64,000 nt of DNA from Allacma fusca (GCA_947179485.1 OX359247.1:26946801-27010800); one strand, 5' to 3'. Shown: positions 40,323 to 52,381, numbered from the stretch's first letter. Notes: generated by a model not told the origin, from the letters alone. Numbers and translations are program-made.

Positions 40323-41404
40323 ATGATGAATACTTGGTGGAACGCTTATAAGTTTGACACTGCTGCGATTAAATTAATACTAACTAAACTGGAACTGAAT
40401 GTAAAAGTGAAAGATCCTTTATGTGACCGCATCGGCAAAGTTGTTACAACATTTGGCAGAATTTTGCGAGCCGAAGCTTGCATGATTGTAAGCCAAGACG
40501 ACAAATGTGAAGTTCCACTGATATTAATAGCTGCTCGAAAGAAACAGCCTATCATGACGAGAAAGGGATAAAAAATTAGACTCCCGGATCACGATTTTGT
40601 AATAGCCCACAAGCACAACTCGATACCAAGCGTTTATACTAGACTGCAGATTCAAGATGGAAAAATGACTTACTCGGGCACTACATACATTCGTATTCGC
40701 GCGAGAAAAGCACGACTCTTGCACTGCTAAATCGCATGTACAAGATCCAATCAGAATAGTGTCTATACTGTAATTTAACTACTTCACCCGAATCAACAAT
40801 TAAATCAAGCCCGTTCTTATCCAGATGGCAGGTGGCGCCTAGGATGAGAATCCTCGCTATCCCCCAATCAGAGTGCCAGTGCAAAACCGTAGAGATAAGA
40901 GTATTCCCTTTAACGAAAAATCTATGCGGAGCCATTTGTTCTCATAAACACTGGAAGAAATTTAAATAGTTTATAAAAAACCGGGATAACTATTAGCGCA
41001 CTTATGGAATGGGAAAATGATTGATAAAAATTTAAATGTAGTCGAAATTCCGCCAAATGAGCTGTTACGTGATGATAATGACGACAGACACGCAGACCGT
41101 TCAGACGACGAGATATTTTCTGCCTTCTCCGGTTTGTACAAGCAATTCATCAATGGAATTAAGCACTGCGATTCCGAAGTAGATTAGCCTGGAAAATTTT
41201 ATAGGCTTTCAACATTAAGCAGACTTGATAAAAAGGAAAAATCGATTCGATCAATACTACCCATCATTGCAAAGACAGATGTCTCGAATAATTTGCAAAG
41301 TTTGTGGAAAGTATTTGGCAATACAAACAGTAATGAAGACAGATCGTTTGGGAATGCGTAAACGTGGCGATATTCCCAATGTGGAGGAAAACGATGACTG
41401 TTGA
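40323..41404 (+). pseudogene. Decayed mobile-element ORF (QDDK / LPDHDF family)
   Basis: A plus-strand frame from 40,323 contains SQDDKCEVPLILIAARKKQP. After one stop (40,569-40,571) it contains RLPDHDFVIAHKHNSIPSVY and YSGTTYIRIRARK, ending at 40,730. These match, from memory, a multi-copy uncharacterised protein of aquatic invertebrate genomes with a QDDK-VP...LPDHDFV...IPSVYAG...YSGPT-IRSGK order; I cannot name its superfamily. Two further pieces in other frames follow: 41,023-41,187 (acidic, ending GIKHCDSEVD) and 41,225-41,404 with DQYYPSLQRQ then CKVCGKYL, consistent with a C-terminal CxxC region. The middle catalytic-looking part between 40,730 and 41,020 is missing or unrecognisable. 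Confidence 0.5.
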
Positions 41405-42390
41405 GGTGTGTGTGACTGATAAACAGTAAAATCCCGATGTAGTTTGATTTACTATGAAAGTTGCAGATTGCAAGTGTAAATAAGTAATTGACTTGCCCGA
41501 ATACAAGAATTACTATTCTAAAGATTAACAAGAGTATTTATTGAGATATTAACAGTTCCGCGTCTTAATGCATTCTGTTACAAGCGCTAGTCATCATTGC
41601 ATCTTAACCAGATCAATGTACTAATACTTACATACGCTTGCTATGCTACATTTCATAATACTTGCCTTACAATTATTACTATAAAAGTAATATTCAATAC
41701 TTTTGCTATTGTCAAATAACTTAGAAATGACAAAAATAGCTAAATAAAATAGTTTCACGTTCTTCAATTAAAACTAATAGCAGTAACAATTACTACTGCT
41801 ACACAGTAGCAAAACTATGCCATTTTACTTCTCAACAATGACATAAACACTGCGAATTTTTCACTCCACTTAAATCTGGTCAAATGGAAGTTAAGGATAA
41901 TATAGAATCCGGAATTTCTCCGGTTTTTAATGATGCATCTAAACTTTGCATTGACAATGAAGTAGAAATTGTTTAAATAACGACTGTGCCAAAAAACGTA
42001 CGTAAAGTCCTATAACAGCATGCCTACAATATGGTTTCGTACTCATTTTCATGTGCGAATTTTTAGCTCCAAAAATCAAAATGTCAAATCAAAATGTCAT
42101 AAATTACATTTGTTGGTATTTGATTTTATGTTCATCTAGTTTTGTAGTAAGTATAGCAAGCAATAATAGCAGCTTTCCGGTTTATCCGCGCCTGATCCCA
42201 ATATTTACAAATTACTGCTACAAATACTAATTACTTTTTATTTTAGTCATAAAGGATTTTACTACGTGTGCTATTCATTCACTCAACACTTATTAAAGGA
42301 ATTAGAATCAACTAATCTTCAAAACATTTCATTTATTAATTCAATCTATTCATATTCCACACATCCATAATTAAATACAAAATTTTGTTT
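41405..42390. other. No feature recognised
   Basis: AT-rich DNA without a long open frame. A 31-codon frame at about 41,884-41,979 (plus) is unremarkable. Confidence 0.5.
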
Positions 42391-44375
42391 TCATTTTTTC
42401 AGCTTCAGAATTTCGTCAAATTCGTCGTAATCGTCATGAAATTTAGAGTTTATAATAGTACACATAATGTCAATATAAATATCCTGAAACTAGCGCAGGG
42501 TGGCTATAGCATATTTTTCTGCTGAATGAACTCTTTCTTGACAATAGTCCTTGAAATAGTAATTGCAGGCTTCGTAATCTTGTACGATCATATTTGTTTC
42601 ATCCTTAATAATTGTCGTAGCCGTTATTTGATTGCTTCCAGTGATCATGAAGATCCAAAACAGAGTATCAACACATTTCAAAATCAAGCGATCGAAAATT
42701 TCCGCCGTTGTTATAACGACCAGCGTTCCATCTACTAATTCGTCTACTTATTTGAAACAACTTCTAGAAGTGTAGCGTTGATATGGTAACTCTTTAAACC
42801 CATTTTGTAGTAGTTTACTACAAACTATTCCGGCTCATGTTTCAACAATGTCTGTTAAACCACCCTCCCCTTATATTGGACTATACAAAGTTACGTCCTT
42901 TTCGTTCAGCTTCACATACTTACAGTCATGACCAACAATTAACTAAGTGTCCTCCAGCAAGTCACAGTCAACCCTAAATTATTCACATGGCTGCGTTCAA
43001 ATATATGTGTAACACTTGCACACCGCATAATTGATTTAAAAACTATTGACTAAATATTAATGTACAATTTTAAATGCCTTCAAAGGAAACGTTGGGGTCT
43101 CTTGTGGCTCTCCTGCATTAACAGCGGGAACAGCGGATGTTGAAGCAGGATAAGGCGCCGCAAATGAAACTTCCATCCGCGTATTTCATAATGTTTTGTG
43201 GAGTATAGCTATGGCAGTATCCAAATTTGTATGTCTTCGTCGTAGACTGATATATGTTGTGAATCTGGAACAATACTCATTTATGTCTTTGGATTCGGAG
43301 TCTTAAGCTGAATATTCAAATATGTCATCCTCACTTAATGGATTAACGTTGAACCTATTAGCTTTTCTAGTTACAATTTGAGTTTCATAATATCTACCGT
43401 TTTCTGCCATTTACCCGTTAAGGTATAAATGTAGCTTTTTAACGCATAGATACGTACAGAATCATTGACTCGCTGTAATAGTTTTTAAATCTCTGGACTT
43501 GCTGTCTTCGTTTTTGAACATATCCAGCATTGTTTAATTGCTGAAGGACTTTCATTTTCGTGCCGGTGACATCCGGTATCGTGTTTAACGGGTTTTAGTT
43601 CTTCTGTTAGCACAATGGTCCTAAAGTACCTTAACGTAATATTTTGCGTCAGCTTCACTTATCACAGCTCGGACAAGGAATTCAGAAGCGAGACCCTAAT
43701 AGGGTAGATTTTTGGCATACATTGTTGGTATATAAACCCCAGATCTACTACAGTATATAAGCTGAGTTTCTAATACTCGCACTTACTACTAGTTTTGCTG
43801 TGACTAAGATAAGAACTTGACTAATCATTTTATTCTACAATGTTTTATTGTCTCTGTTCTTTTGATCTACAAAATCTTTTAGTAATCCGCCATTTTCTTC
43901 TCGGGTTTAGTCATTAGTATAATTTGAGCAGAAAATCTTGGATTCGCGGGGATGGGTAATGAAAGCTTAACATGATTGTTGTGGCGTATCCAACAATGAA
44001 TGCGAAGTTTGGGCACCATTTTAATAAACCAGCCACAGACCAATAACAGATAAAAACTAAAAAATATCTTTAGGCGTTAGCCACCACGATTATGTGATTT
44101 GAGCGGTAACTTGGTAGATTCAGTATTTGATTGCAGACTTTCTTTGTCTGCAGAGTCGGCTGTTTCGTTCAGCGTAAGAAGTATTGTAGTAAAAATAGCG
44201 GTGCAAACAATTAAAAGAAATCGGCAATACACTTTACCGTTACTCCATTTACCTTTATACAATGTGTTTTACAAGTATGTTTTTTCTGTGGCTCTCGAGG
44301 TATGCCATTCCGGGTGGTAACAAGTTCATTAACTAAATCGTGGTCTACCTTAGACTCATCAAACCTACGAAATGC
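42391..44375 (-). pseudogene. Decayed minus-strand coding patchwork, unknown
   Basis: Several minus-strand stretches read as degraded protein. At 44,375-44,211 there is ELVTTRNGIPREPQKKHTCK. A 62-codon frame lies at 44,262-44,077. At 43,623-43,371 about 84 codons with a single stop include CHRHENESPSAIKQCWICSK, a possible zinc-binding CxxH...CxxC. At 43,410-43,187 there is an ATG frame, MAENGRYYETQ, with an acidic SEDDIFEYSA segment. At 42,747-42,391 there are 119 codons with two stops, ending in acidic HDDYDEFDEILKLKK. Together they look like one or two dead ORFs of a mobile element. No family is recognised, and reading sense into AT-rich DNA by eye is unreliable. Confidence 0.25.
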
Positions 44376-44650
44376 ACAGATTATTTCGACAATTTAAAAA
44401 AAATCGAAATAATTTTACATCGTGACTTTAGTTATGGTATGTCATTTTGAACGTACGGGTCTAAAATATGAATGGCTTCGTTTTTTCAAATTCCACTCAG
44501 ACAAAATTATCTCAAAATGCATATTTCTCAAAATTTGTAGAATTTTTCTTAAAAGGTTATTTAAAAAATTCCCAGAGTATGCGGTTAAAAGGCGTTGAAA
44601 TTGAATATTGGAATCACGAAATTGAAAACACCGGATTTTATCAATAAAGG

Positions 44651-44812
44651 CCAAGCCAGTGGCAAGAAATGGTAAGAACCGGTTTTTATTGGACAGTGGA
44701 TTTATTTGGGTAGTATTAATTATGGCCATTTTATACCAACCTGTACAACAGGTACAGCCGGTTAGAACCGGATTTTAACCAATAATGACCAGGCCATTTC
44801 TTGCCACTTGCC
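44651..44812. mobile_element. Fold-back MITE, copy 1 of tandem pair
   Basis: The 162-bp unit starts CCAAGCCAGTGGCAAGAAATGG and ends with CCATTTCTTGCCACTTGCC, so the termini are inverted repeats sharing AGTGGCAAGAAATGG. Inner CCGGTT/AACCGG blocks are also roughly symmetric. It has no coding capacity. Confidence 0.8.
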
Positions 44813-44842
44813 AACCCTTTGTTAATGAATGCGTAATATAAG

Positions 44843-45005
44843 CCAAGCCAGTGGCAAGAAATGGTAGACACCGGTTTTTATTGGACAGTGGATTTATTTG
44901 GATAGTATTAATTATAATCATTTTATACCAACATACACAACAGGTCCAAGCCGGTTAGAACCGGATTTTAACCAATAATGACCAGGTCATTTCTTGCCAC
45001 TTGCC
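44843..45005. mobile_element. Fold-back MITE, copy 2 of tandem pair
   Basis: Same unit as its neighbour, in the same orientation, about 30 bp away and roughly 90 percent identical by eye. Both share GGACAGTGGATTTATTTGG, ATTTTATACCAAC and GGTTAGAACCGGATTTTAAC. The head-to-tail arrangement implies tandem duplication, or insertion of one copy into or beside the other, as in early satellite formation. Confidence 0.8.
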
Positions 45006-45856
45006 AACACTGCCTATTTAACGACGCCGATTCTCTCACCGCAGTCCATACTTTCAACTTCCCTATCGGTCCGGACTACTCCATTCTAGAAGTTGCATCA
45101 AATCTTGACCTGGTGTTACATTTATCCTGTTTATCTTTGGGCGGCTAATGTGCATTCCATTGTTATGGTTACTCGTTAAAAGCATTTTGTATGCATATTT
45201 GTAAATAAACCTTGTTCGATCAAGTCTTTTCTTCTTCCTTGGATGCTCCACGCATATTTTGTAGTGCTAATAGTAGACAATTCATCTTGAAGTATGTAAG
45301 GGGTATTTGATTTTGCGATGGGGAATTCTAAGATCTGCCAAAATATCCTCATCTAAACTGTGTATCAACATTTTATCTAATCCCTCATTCTCTCTGTGGA
45401 AAATATAATGTCCGAAGTGTGCTGTAATTGTAAGTAGTTTGCCTTCCGAGTGTAATTTATCGTTACAGGTGACCAAATGAGGCGCAATTGCTTGAATATA
45501 AGCTGTTCTTGGCTAATGTAAATAATTCAGTGTTGCCAATTTCGGTAAATAACACTTTCCGTTAAAATTGAGAGAAATTCATCCACAGCGTATGCATTAG
45601 GTAATATTGCGATATAGGAACGATTTTAGACGGCTCCATTTTCGACCTTAAAAGAACTAGTAACCCTGCGTCTCTATAAATGAACAGCAAAATGCTCTTT
45701 ACAATACTCTTTAATATACATTCACAATTTCCCCCGAAGACCGTACTAAAGGTCTAATCCTAAACTACAAATTCTCGTAAATAAACTTCCTCTCAAAAGT
45801 AATCGTTCTTTCAGTGGTTTTAAATTCTTTTATCATACCAGCAACAACTCGGTACT
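45006..45856 (-). other. Possible downstream Helitron-like decay
   Basis: Minus-strand frames at 45,063-45,251 and 45,282-45,476 lie downstream of the Helitron-like domain at 45.86-46.05 kb. They may be remnants of the same ORF. A weak EIVNVY motif near 45.73 kb corresponds to NVVNVY in the 55-kb copy. No Rep or helicase motif is seen. Confidence 0.25.
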
Positions 45857-46046
45857 TAATTCCGTTGTGTATACTTTGTATTTTCCCTGTTGCAGCATGA
45901 GCTACACATCCAGGTTGGTAGTTCTGAGAGGTCTTTAATGTCCTGTAGAACTGTCGAATATTGGTTTATTTCAGAGACACTGAATCCCGAAAATGTAAAG
46001 CGTCACATGAAGTGCACATCTATCTGAAGCCATCGAAGTCTGCATC
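45857..46046 (-). pseudogene. Helitron-type DUF6570 domain remnant, copy 1
   Basis: The minus strand reads DADFDGF, a stop, then MCTSCDALHFRDSV and, about 25 residues later, DLSELPTWMCSSC. The paired CxxC motifs with an R-(S/D)-V continuation are typical of DUF6570, which precedes the Rep-helicase region in many arthropod Helitron-like rolling-circle transposons. This copy aligns with the one at 55.3-55.5 kb across CTSC, F(R), LQD and LSEL. It keeps both CxxC pairs but has an in-frame stop just before the first. Upstream minus-strand frames (46,324-46,668) may be its N-terminal part, not recognisable. Confidence 0.5.
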
Positions 46047-49000
46047 CAAAGTTTTATACAAGACACCAATGTATCAACTTCCACATGATGACTTACAATT
46101 ATAAACTTCCCCTTCCTTGATGTACTTTAGAGCTTGCCCACGCAGTTTTACGTGCTAAAGAATTTGTTTCTCTGGAGCATCCGGCAAATTGGATTTTCTC
46201 TGGCTATTTGGATATTTTTTTCTGGAATCCTCGCGTATCGAAGTGGGCAGTATTTGTAGGGCTACCGTTTATAGCCGACTTCTGAACTGCAGTCGTTGGG
46301 TGGCTGTATTTCAACGTTTGCTGTTAATTGACACGGAATTGGCTTTTGTATTTTCCTTCGCAAAATCTGAAGTTTAGTCCGGCCATTTTCCATTGAGGAG
46401 GATGTGCTGCCATCCTGCTCATATGTTCGAACAATTTTAGTGCTTCGTTTGTGACCGACAGTAGGTTTACACAAGAATATCTTTTACCATTTGTCCAATA
46501 CACTATTCTGCTCGTTAAGTTACAGAAACGGAGTCTTGCTCTGATTTCAAGGTTCCACCTAGCGGTTGCTTGGGTAGCAGCGTGACCCAAGACGTTGAAC
46601 GATGGGTGGATTACTAGTTGCATTGTTTGCCATTCTCGTGATCGAATGCATCCTTTTGAATGTAACATCGCAAACGGGAATTTTTCTTCAGCTCAGCTTT
46701 GTTATTAACTTTATCCTCTCGGGCCGTTTGTTTTCGAAACTAACTGTCTCCAATAATTCCTCAATCCTTTTGTTTACTTCCGAGACATTTCTCCAGAAAA
46801 ACGTGGTTTAAGAATCTAAACATTCATTTCCGCTCCTGTACTTAAAAGACAAACTCGAAAATCTGCTCAAAACTTCCAGCACGTATCTCTTGCGTATTCG
46901 GTACGACAAAGTCGAAGCTTCTGTTTTGAACAAACTACGGATAACGTGTTAAGCCTAAGCCTGAAGCAATAAATGCAATTATTGGGTTTGTACAATGTGT
47001 AAGACACCACTCAGCATCTAATAGTCTCACTCCTTCACCTCCGCGACAGCAGTGGAACCATTAACGTATTAAATAAACGCATTAAAGAACTCATTAATCG
47101 CGTTGGAAATGGTACTAACAAGAAATTTTTTCCGATTTTATACAAATTTTGGAATATAAACTTGTTTTCAAATTTTGCTCCAGAATCTCTGTGCGCTGAA
47201 AAATCCGATTTTTATCATTAAATTATACTTCATCAATTCAATTCTACTATTCCATCACCGATTCATTTCCCCGAATATTTCCTACGAATCCATACAACGA
47301 TAACTTCCTGCAATTATTTTCTTCATTAAATTCTAACAATTGGTATATTCAATTTTAAACAAAATTAACAATTGTATTTATCCCCAATAAAATCATGCGT
47401 TAATCTCTTTTTTGTGGATTAACCCGATTCTCGGCTTAAACGTGGCTAAAGAATATGCCCCACCGCTAAACATAAATACAATTGGATTTTCCCATGACGG
47501 TCAAGTAGCCAACTTGCGGAACCTTACTACGCATTTTTTAATCATAGACAATGAAACCGAACCGTTTAGTCACAGAGCTCAGTTTATACTAACAATATGT
47601 ATTTATTGGTTTCAATATTTTGCTGTCCTATCATTTCCCAATGAAATATTCTCTATTGAAAACGCTATAGATTTAAATCAGATATATTAGTGATAACCCA
47701 AAAATTGAGTACCTCTTTGTTGGTTTACTAATACAAATGTTTTACAAACACATCTCAATCGAATCCCGGTAGTACTGTATCCAATTTGAGACATGTATCA
47801 ATGCAATAATCCTCATTTCTCCCATAATCTCCAAAGTTTTGCTGGATGGTTTTATTTCCCCAAAATCCCACAACCCCTGAAATTTTATAAAACATTTCCT
47901 GTATTAGTACTCGAAAATAACCAGCCTCCAATTTCCAACAAGTTCCCTTAATTATTCAATCCTTTTTCTTCTTTGCCTTGTGCTCCTAACTGAAACATAT
48001 TCGGTAAATCCGGACATCTAGTGAGTAACTGCAATGAATAATTAAAATTTCAACCGGTTTACAAATATAATTATTTTCGATATTATGAAAATAATATTAT
48101 TATTTCTGCTAAAACATACATAGCCCTAGAAAAAGCTACCCGACAGGTTGTTTCAGATGTCCTCAGACATCTAAATTTGCTGAGATACCCCTATTATCAA
48201 TAACCTTTCGGTTTACATATGTATTGACAAAAATCGTTTATTTTATTTTATCCCGATTTATTCCAGATCGTTATGCTGCAAATGATTCCAAATGTACTAC
48301 TATTGCTTATTTTGTAACTCCAATTATTTCCATTCCGAATACACCTGGACAAAGTTCTATAATATCGATTCCACTGAAAACGTTGATACCTAATGATAAC
48401 CTTAACGCCTATTCCCTGCGTAGATTCCCCAATACTTTAACTGGCACTACATCGTCCCTTTAAAAAGTTTTGCCACACCCACATCATTTTCCCAATCCCC
48501 ATTACCCTCTCCCTCATAATTATTGAACTCGCCTGAGACACGTTAACGGAAGACCCCGACGTTTCTTGATGGATGAATATGTACCTGCTCTCATCGCAAA
48601 CCAAGATCCCAGTATCCCTGTTTCTGCATGCCATTTCCTGTATCAGTTCTACATGTACACATACGACGTAAATTTGTTTGAAAGTCCTGGTCCTGCGTCG
48701 GGTTCTGTCAATCTTTAGATTCGGTGTTTCTTATTAGAATTAACGTGGTACGTCAGGTTTTGTTTGATATTTTCTTTGTGAATACATTCTAAGTACTGCT
48801 GTACTGTTCTCAGATATATTTTATATCATTATAATTTAATGAAACCCTGACAATATGTAGGTTCGTAGATGAGTTTACGCATAAACATTTTTATACGTAT
48901 CAGTTAACTCCCACTTGTTAACATGTGTATGTATGGGGTATTGCAGTTACTTGTTTGCATAGCTGCTGGTCACATTGCTGATCACACAGGGTTTCTAGTT

Positions 49001-49070
49001 TGTAGGAGTAAAACTATCATTAGTTAATTAATATACTATGCTAATAATGCTTTCAATTAAGTTCATTTTT
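46047..49070. other. Unassigned AT-rich DNA with short open frames
   Basis: Open frames of 60-114 codons occur on both strands (for example 46,324-46,668 minus, 47,412-47,690 plus, 48,224-48,463 plus, 48,437-48,634 minus). Some look protein-like, but competing frames on opposite strands look equally plausible, so none is called. Confidence 0.4.
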
Positions 49071-49075
49071 CTATA

Positions 49076-49174
49076 CAAACTGAATCGAAATTGAACTTTC
49101 AATTGAGTTCAATAAAATACAGTTCAGTTCAATTTGAGCCATGAACTGAACTGAATCGCAAACAATTCAGTTTG
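49076..49174. repeat. Short inverted repeat, CAGTTCAGTTCA-rich
   Basis: The ends CAAACTGAAT and ATTCAGTTTG are exact reverse complements enclosing about 80 bp packed with TTCAGTTCAA/TGAACTGAACTG words. It is probably a deletion remnant of a DNA transposon in which only the termini and subterminal repeats survive. Confidence 0.55.
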
Positions 49175-49238
49175 CAAGGATATAATAATTGTAGTATAAA
49201 TAACTTAATTTCCATTTTTCCAACACCGCACCACTCAT

Positions 49239-49518
49239 CTGGTCTAGTTTTTCGAACCAGATCAAAGACCACGGTCCATAAAACCACTGAGAGTAACTAA
49301 ATAATCAAGTTTTTTTCAGCGAAATTTTGATTTTATTAATAAAAATGATCATTTTAAACGTTAATAGGGATTTCCTGAATTCTTAAATTTTTAAATAGAG
49401 GACCGTGGTCCTTTGGTCTGGTCTGGTCCTGATTCTGGACCAATTTCATTTGGTCTGGTTTAAGACTTGTCCCTGAATCGAAAATTTTTGATTTTGGACT
49501 GAATCGGTCCAACCACTA
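49239..49518. mobile_element. hAT-like element end with GGTCTGGTCT repeats
   Basis: The right end, read inward, is TAGTGGTTGGACCGATTCAG, which fits the hAT YARNG start and the common GTGGTTGGACC type. Inside lies a near-perfect inverted repeat: ACCAGATCAAAGACCACGGTCC (49,256-49,277) against GGACCGTGGTCCTTTGGTCTGGT (49,399-49,421). No matching left terminus is found, so the element is truncated or broken by later insertion. Confidence 0.5.
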
Positions 49519-51350
49519 CTTGACACCTCTTACTTGACATCATTTTACGTTTAGCCTACCCTTGACGTTTGTCCGTATGTGATTTGTGGACACTGAAGAA
49601 TTGTAAGTTTTAAGGTAAATAAAATTTGGTTTAACTACGACTATCAACTATTTTTAAATATTAAAAGTTGTCCCGTCGATGGCTACTCTCTCTGTCAGTG
49701 GTTATAATGACCTATACGTTGGGTTCCATAGAGCAATTTCAGAAAACTCGTATAAGTTGGGGCGTCATAGGGCAATGTATTAAAAGTCCTGCCATTTAGG
49801 TTTAACTAATAATGTACTAGCTTTGTCAGCGATTAAGAGCACCGTAGCTTTTGCACAAGACATACAATACAAATTTGCAATACTTTGGCTTCAGTATGAC
49901 ACATTCGAAGTTTGTGGATTGACTTAAATATCCGTATTTCTATTTGTTTGGAATAATAATTTATATCAATATAAGAAGTAATAAAAGTGTGTTTGTTGTT
50001 GGCATTTAATTCAGCGCTTACATAGGATTATTTACGTGTCATAGCACACATAAAAATTTTAAAAGCTTGCTACACGTTGCTTATTAGCATCAGACTAGTG
50101 AAAGGTACAGTATGAATAAAAATGTTTAGAAAAGTTATGTATCCAAATATTTACTAAACTTAATTGAATTTTAGGCAAATCCGGATAATACTTTTAAGGT
50201 GTCAACAAATTACCAGGTACAGCAGTAGTTATGTAATTATTTCAGTTACGGAAGAAAACGGAGTTAATATTGAGTTACATTATATAAATTATAACCATTC
50301 TTCTACGTGACCAGCGTTGGAAACCATTTGTGGAAAGGATAAGTAATGTAGGGACTTCCATAAACAATGAGGATGGGGCAATTGAGGCTACATAAATTAA
50401 ATCTTATAGGTGTCCCCCGCCTCGATGGTGTTGCTTGACTGCTCGGTTGCAGTCGAATTTGACACCAGCTCACTCCACATAACCTACTAGCTATTTTCTA
50501 TGTATGTAGACACTTTGATGTAGGTAATAGATGATGTACCTGCCATATGTATTTAGGGGATAGTAATGTGGTTCCACTAATAGCACAGTCATAAGGAGCT
50601 GTAAACCGATGAGGTCCGGTGTAAATCTCATATGTAAAGTAAATACAAATATGACAGCTGTAAATGATAATGCTTAAACGGTGTTGAAATTTGAATGGAC
50701 TGGAAAAGATAGTATCAGAAATAATTGCTACAATTGAATTTTTAGCTGTCATATTTCTGAAAAACGTATGCTTAACAAGGTCCCAATTATTACAAATTAT
50801 CCCGAAACCACAAAACGTTCTATGATTTAGAATCTTTGCAACATTCCTTAGCGGAAACAATTTTAGCCCAAAAGCAAGGAATAATTCCGGCGAGGCAAAC
50901 TACCATGGTAATCACGGTTGTTTTGATAGTCAAATGCAAGCAATCAGGTACTTTATTTCATCAAATGATCTATAGTGCCTTCGCGCAACGTCAAGAAGAA
51001 AAATGTTTAATAAGCTGCCATAACTTTTACTGTAAGAAAATCAAAAGGTATACGCAGAATTATCTTAGCACACATTGAACAAATTCTAAACGCGTTACTA
51101 AGCGTAACCTATGTGAAAATGTATCATTTTACAGTGAAATTCCATTGTACATCACAGCCAATGCAGAAGGATAGGACCAAATCTGCACATGCCGAGGTCC
51201 CTTAAATTTTAAAAAGTTCGTTTTCCAGTTAACAAGAATTAAGTTACTTTCATATAATAATATTATACTATACACCGCAGGACATTTATCTGCGGCATAT
51301 AACGGAGTCGATTATCTGATTGGTCAACCGGTCAACCAACCATGAGGCTA
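49519..51350. other. No confident feature
   Basis: AT-rich DNA. A 120-codon minus-strand frame (50,498-50,860) and an 80-codon plus-strand frame (50,836-51,078) overlap at their starts and show no known motif. Both are within what chance can produce. Confidence 0.4.
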
Positions 51351-51353
51351 GAT

Positions 51354-51830
51354 TTCAACGAAGGGGTAATCACAAACGAAAGTGTAAATTTGAACATAAA
51401 AGTAGTACCCGTAATGCCAGTAATTTATCGGAAGGAAGTACTTAAATATATAATAATAGAGAAACTTCTGAAGCTACAATACAAGAATTTATAAGAAATG
51501 AAGACGCATTTTTCGACGCGACCGAAATTTGTCGAGGATATTTATTCCTAAAAAAATTCAAAGACCAGTGCCCGTTTTTGTATGAGAAAAACGTTCAAAT
51601 TAGCTCGTTCTCTGGAATATATAATAGTAACCTAAAAGATTTTGAACAAAATTCCAGGAATTTCAATCGTGATCAGGACCATAATGCTGATAGTGTTCAA
51701 AATCGTTTAGGTTACTATTATTTGTACCTGCTGATCAATTTTGAGGCATATCGGTCGGCGGAGTCAACTAGACGGGTGCCGGCGGGATCTCCCTCCAATG
51801 TTAAACAACTCGGGTGGTGTCCAATAATTA
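51354..51830 (+). CDS. Possible exon or decayed ORF, unknown
   Basis: A plus-strand reading of about 160 codons with one stop near 51,449. It begins with a basic stretch (RRGNHKRKCKFEHKSS), passes through an acidic-aromatic segment (RNEDAFFDATEICRGYLFLK) and ends PSNVKQLGWCPIIK, exactly at AAG|GTAAGC, a consensus splice donor at 51,830/51,831. Without the donor the frame would continue to 51,940. No family is recognised, and I cannot separate a real exon from a dead mobile-element ORF. Confidence 0.25.
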
Positions 51831-52109
51831 AGGTAAGCACGATCGTAAAAAAAATTCTACCGTTTTTAGGTCGAATATCTAAAAACAGCGTTTTTGTACA
51901 ATATTTGCATGTTTACATGCCACCACTGGTGTTTAAATAATTTTTAAACACAATTAATTCTAGAATTCCTACATTTTACCTTCGAAGGGACCTGGATCAC
52001 ACCAAAATTTTTAAATATCCCAAATCACAAATATTTTTACTTTTTATAGCCTCTGGAAGCTGTATGCTTCTTAAAAGCTTCAATAATAACTTTCCCAGGT
52101 CACCAGGGG

Positions 52110-52330
52110 GTCACGACACCAGGGGCGGATAAACTATTTGTGCGTCATTTTTATATGTTGTGACGCTTTGGCGAATTTAAATTTGGCGGGGGTTATATTA
52201 TAATAAAAAACAATACAGAAATATATTGGTAATATTATTACATACAATTTAAGATAATTGGCTATGTCCTAAGGTCAACAGGTAAAAACTTATTCATTGG
52301 TAAAGTTGGAGGCACCCAGGGGAGGATAAA
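52110..52330. repeat. Duplicated transposon-like terminus
   Basis: Two direct segments about 195 bp apart read CACCAGGGGCGGATAAACTATTTGTGCGTCA and its close variant CACCCAGGGGAGGATAAATATATTGTGCTCA. CAGGGGCGGAT is a familiar start of hAT-type elements. No inverted partner is visible, so this could be two broken ends or a direct terminal duplication. Confidence 0.4.
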
Positions 52331-52381
52331 TATATTGTGCTCACTGTATATATAATTAAGAATATATATAACACCGCATGG

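Noticed and set aside
40681-40935. Minus-strand frame containing a CHLDKNG segment
   Set aside because: It briefly resembled part of the neighbouring LPDHDF-family protein on the opposite strand, but the similarity is a few residues and would require an inversion.
42391-42900. Possible piggyBac transposase fragment (YTS...EL...GT pattern)
   Set aside because: Only a handful of spaced residues agree with the piggyBac DNFYTS region, and the downstream sequence does not continue the match.
47412-48720. Protein-like plus-strand frames, considered as an endogenous virus or Polinton
   Set aside because: Equally protein-like frames exist on the opposite strand and no capsid, polymerase, ATPase or integrase motif is visible.
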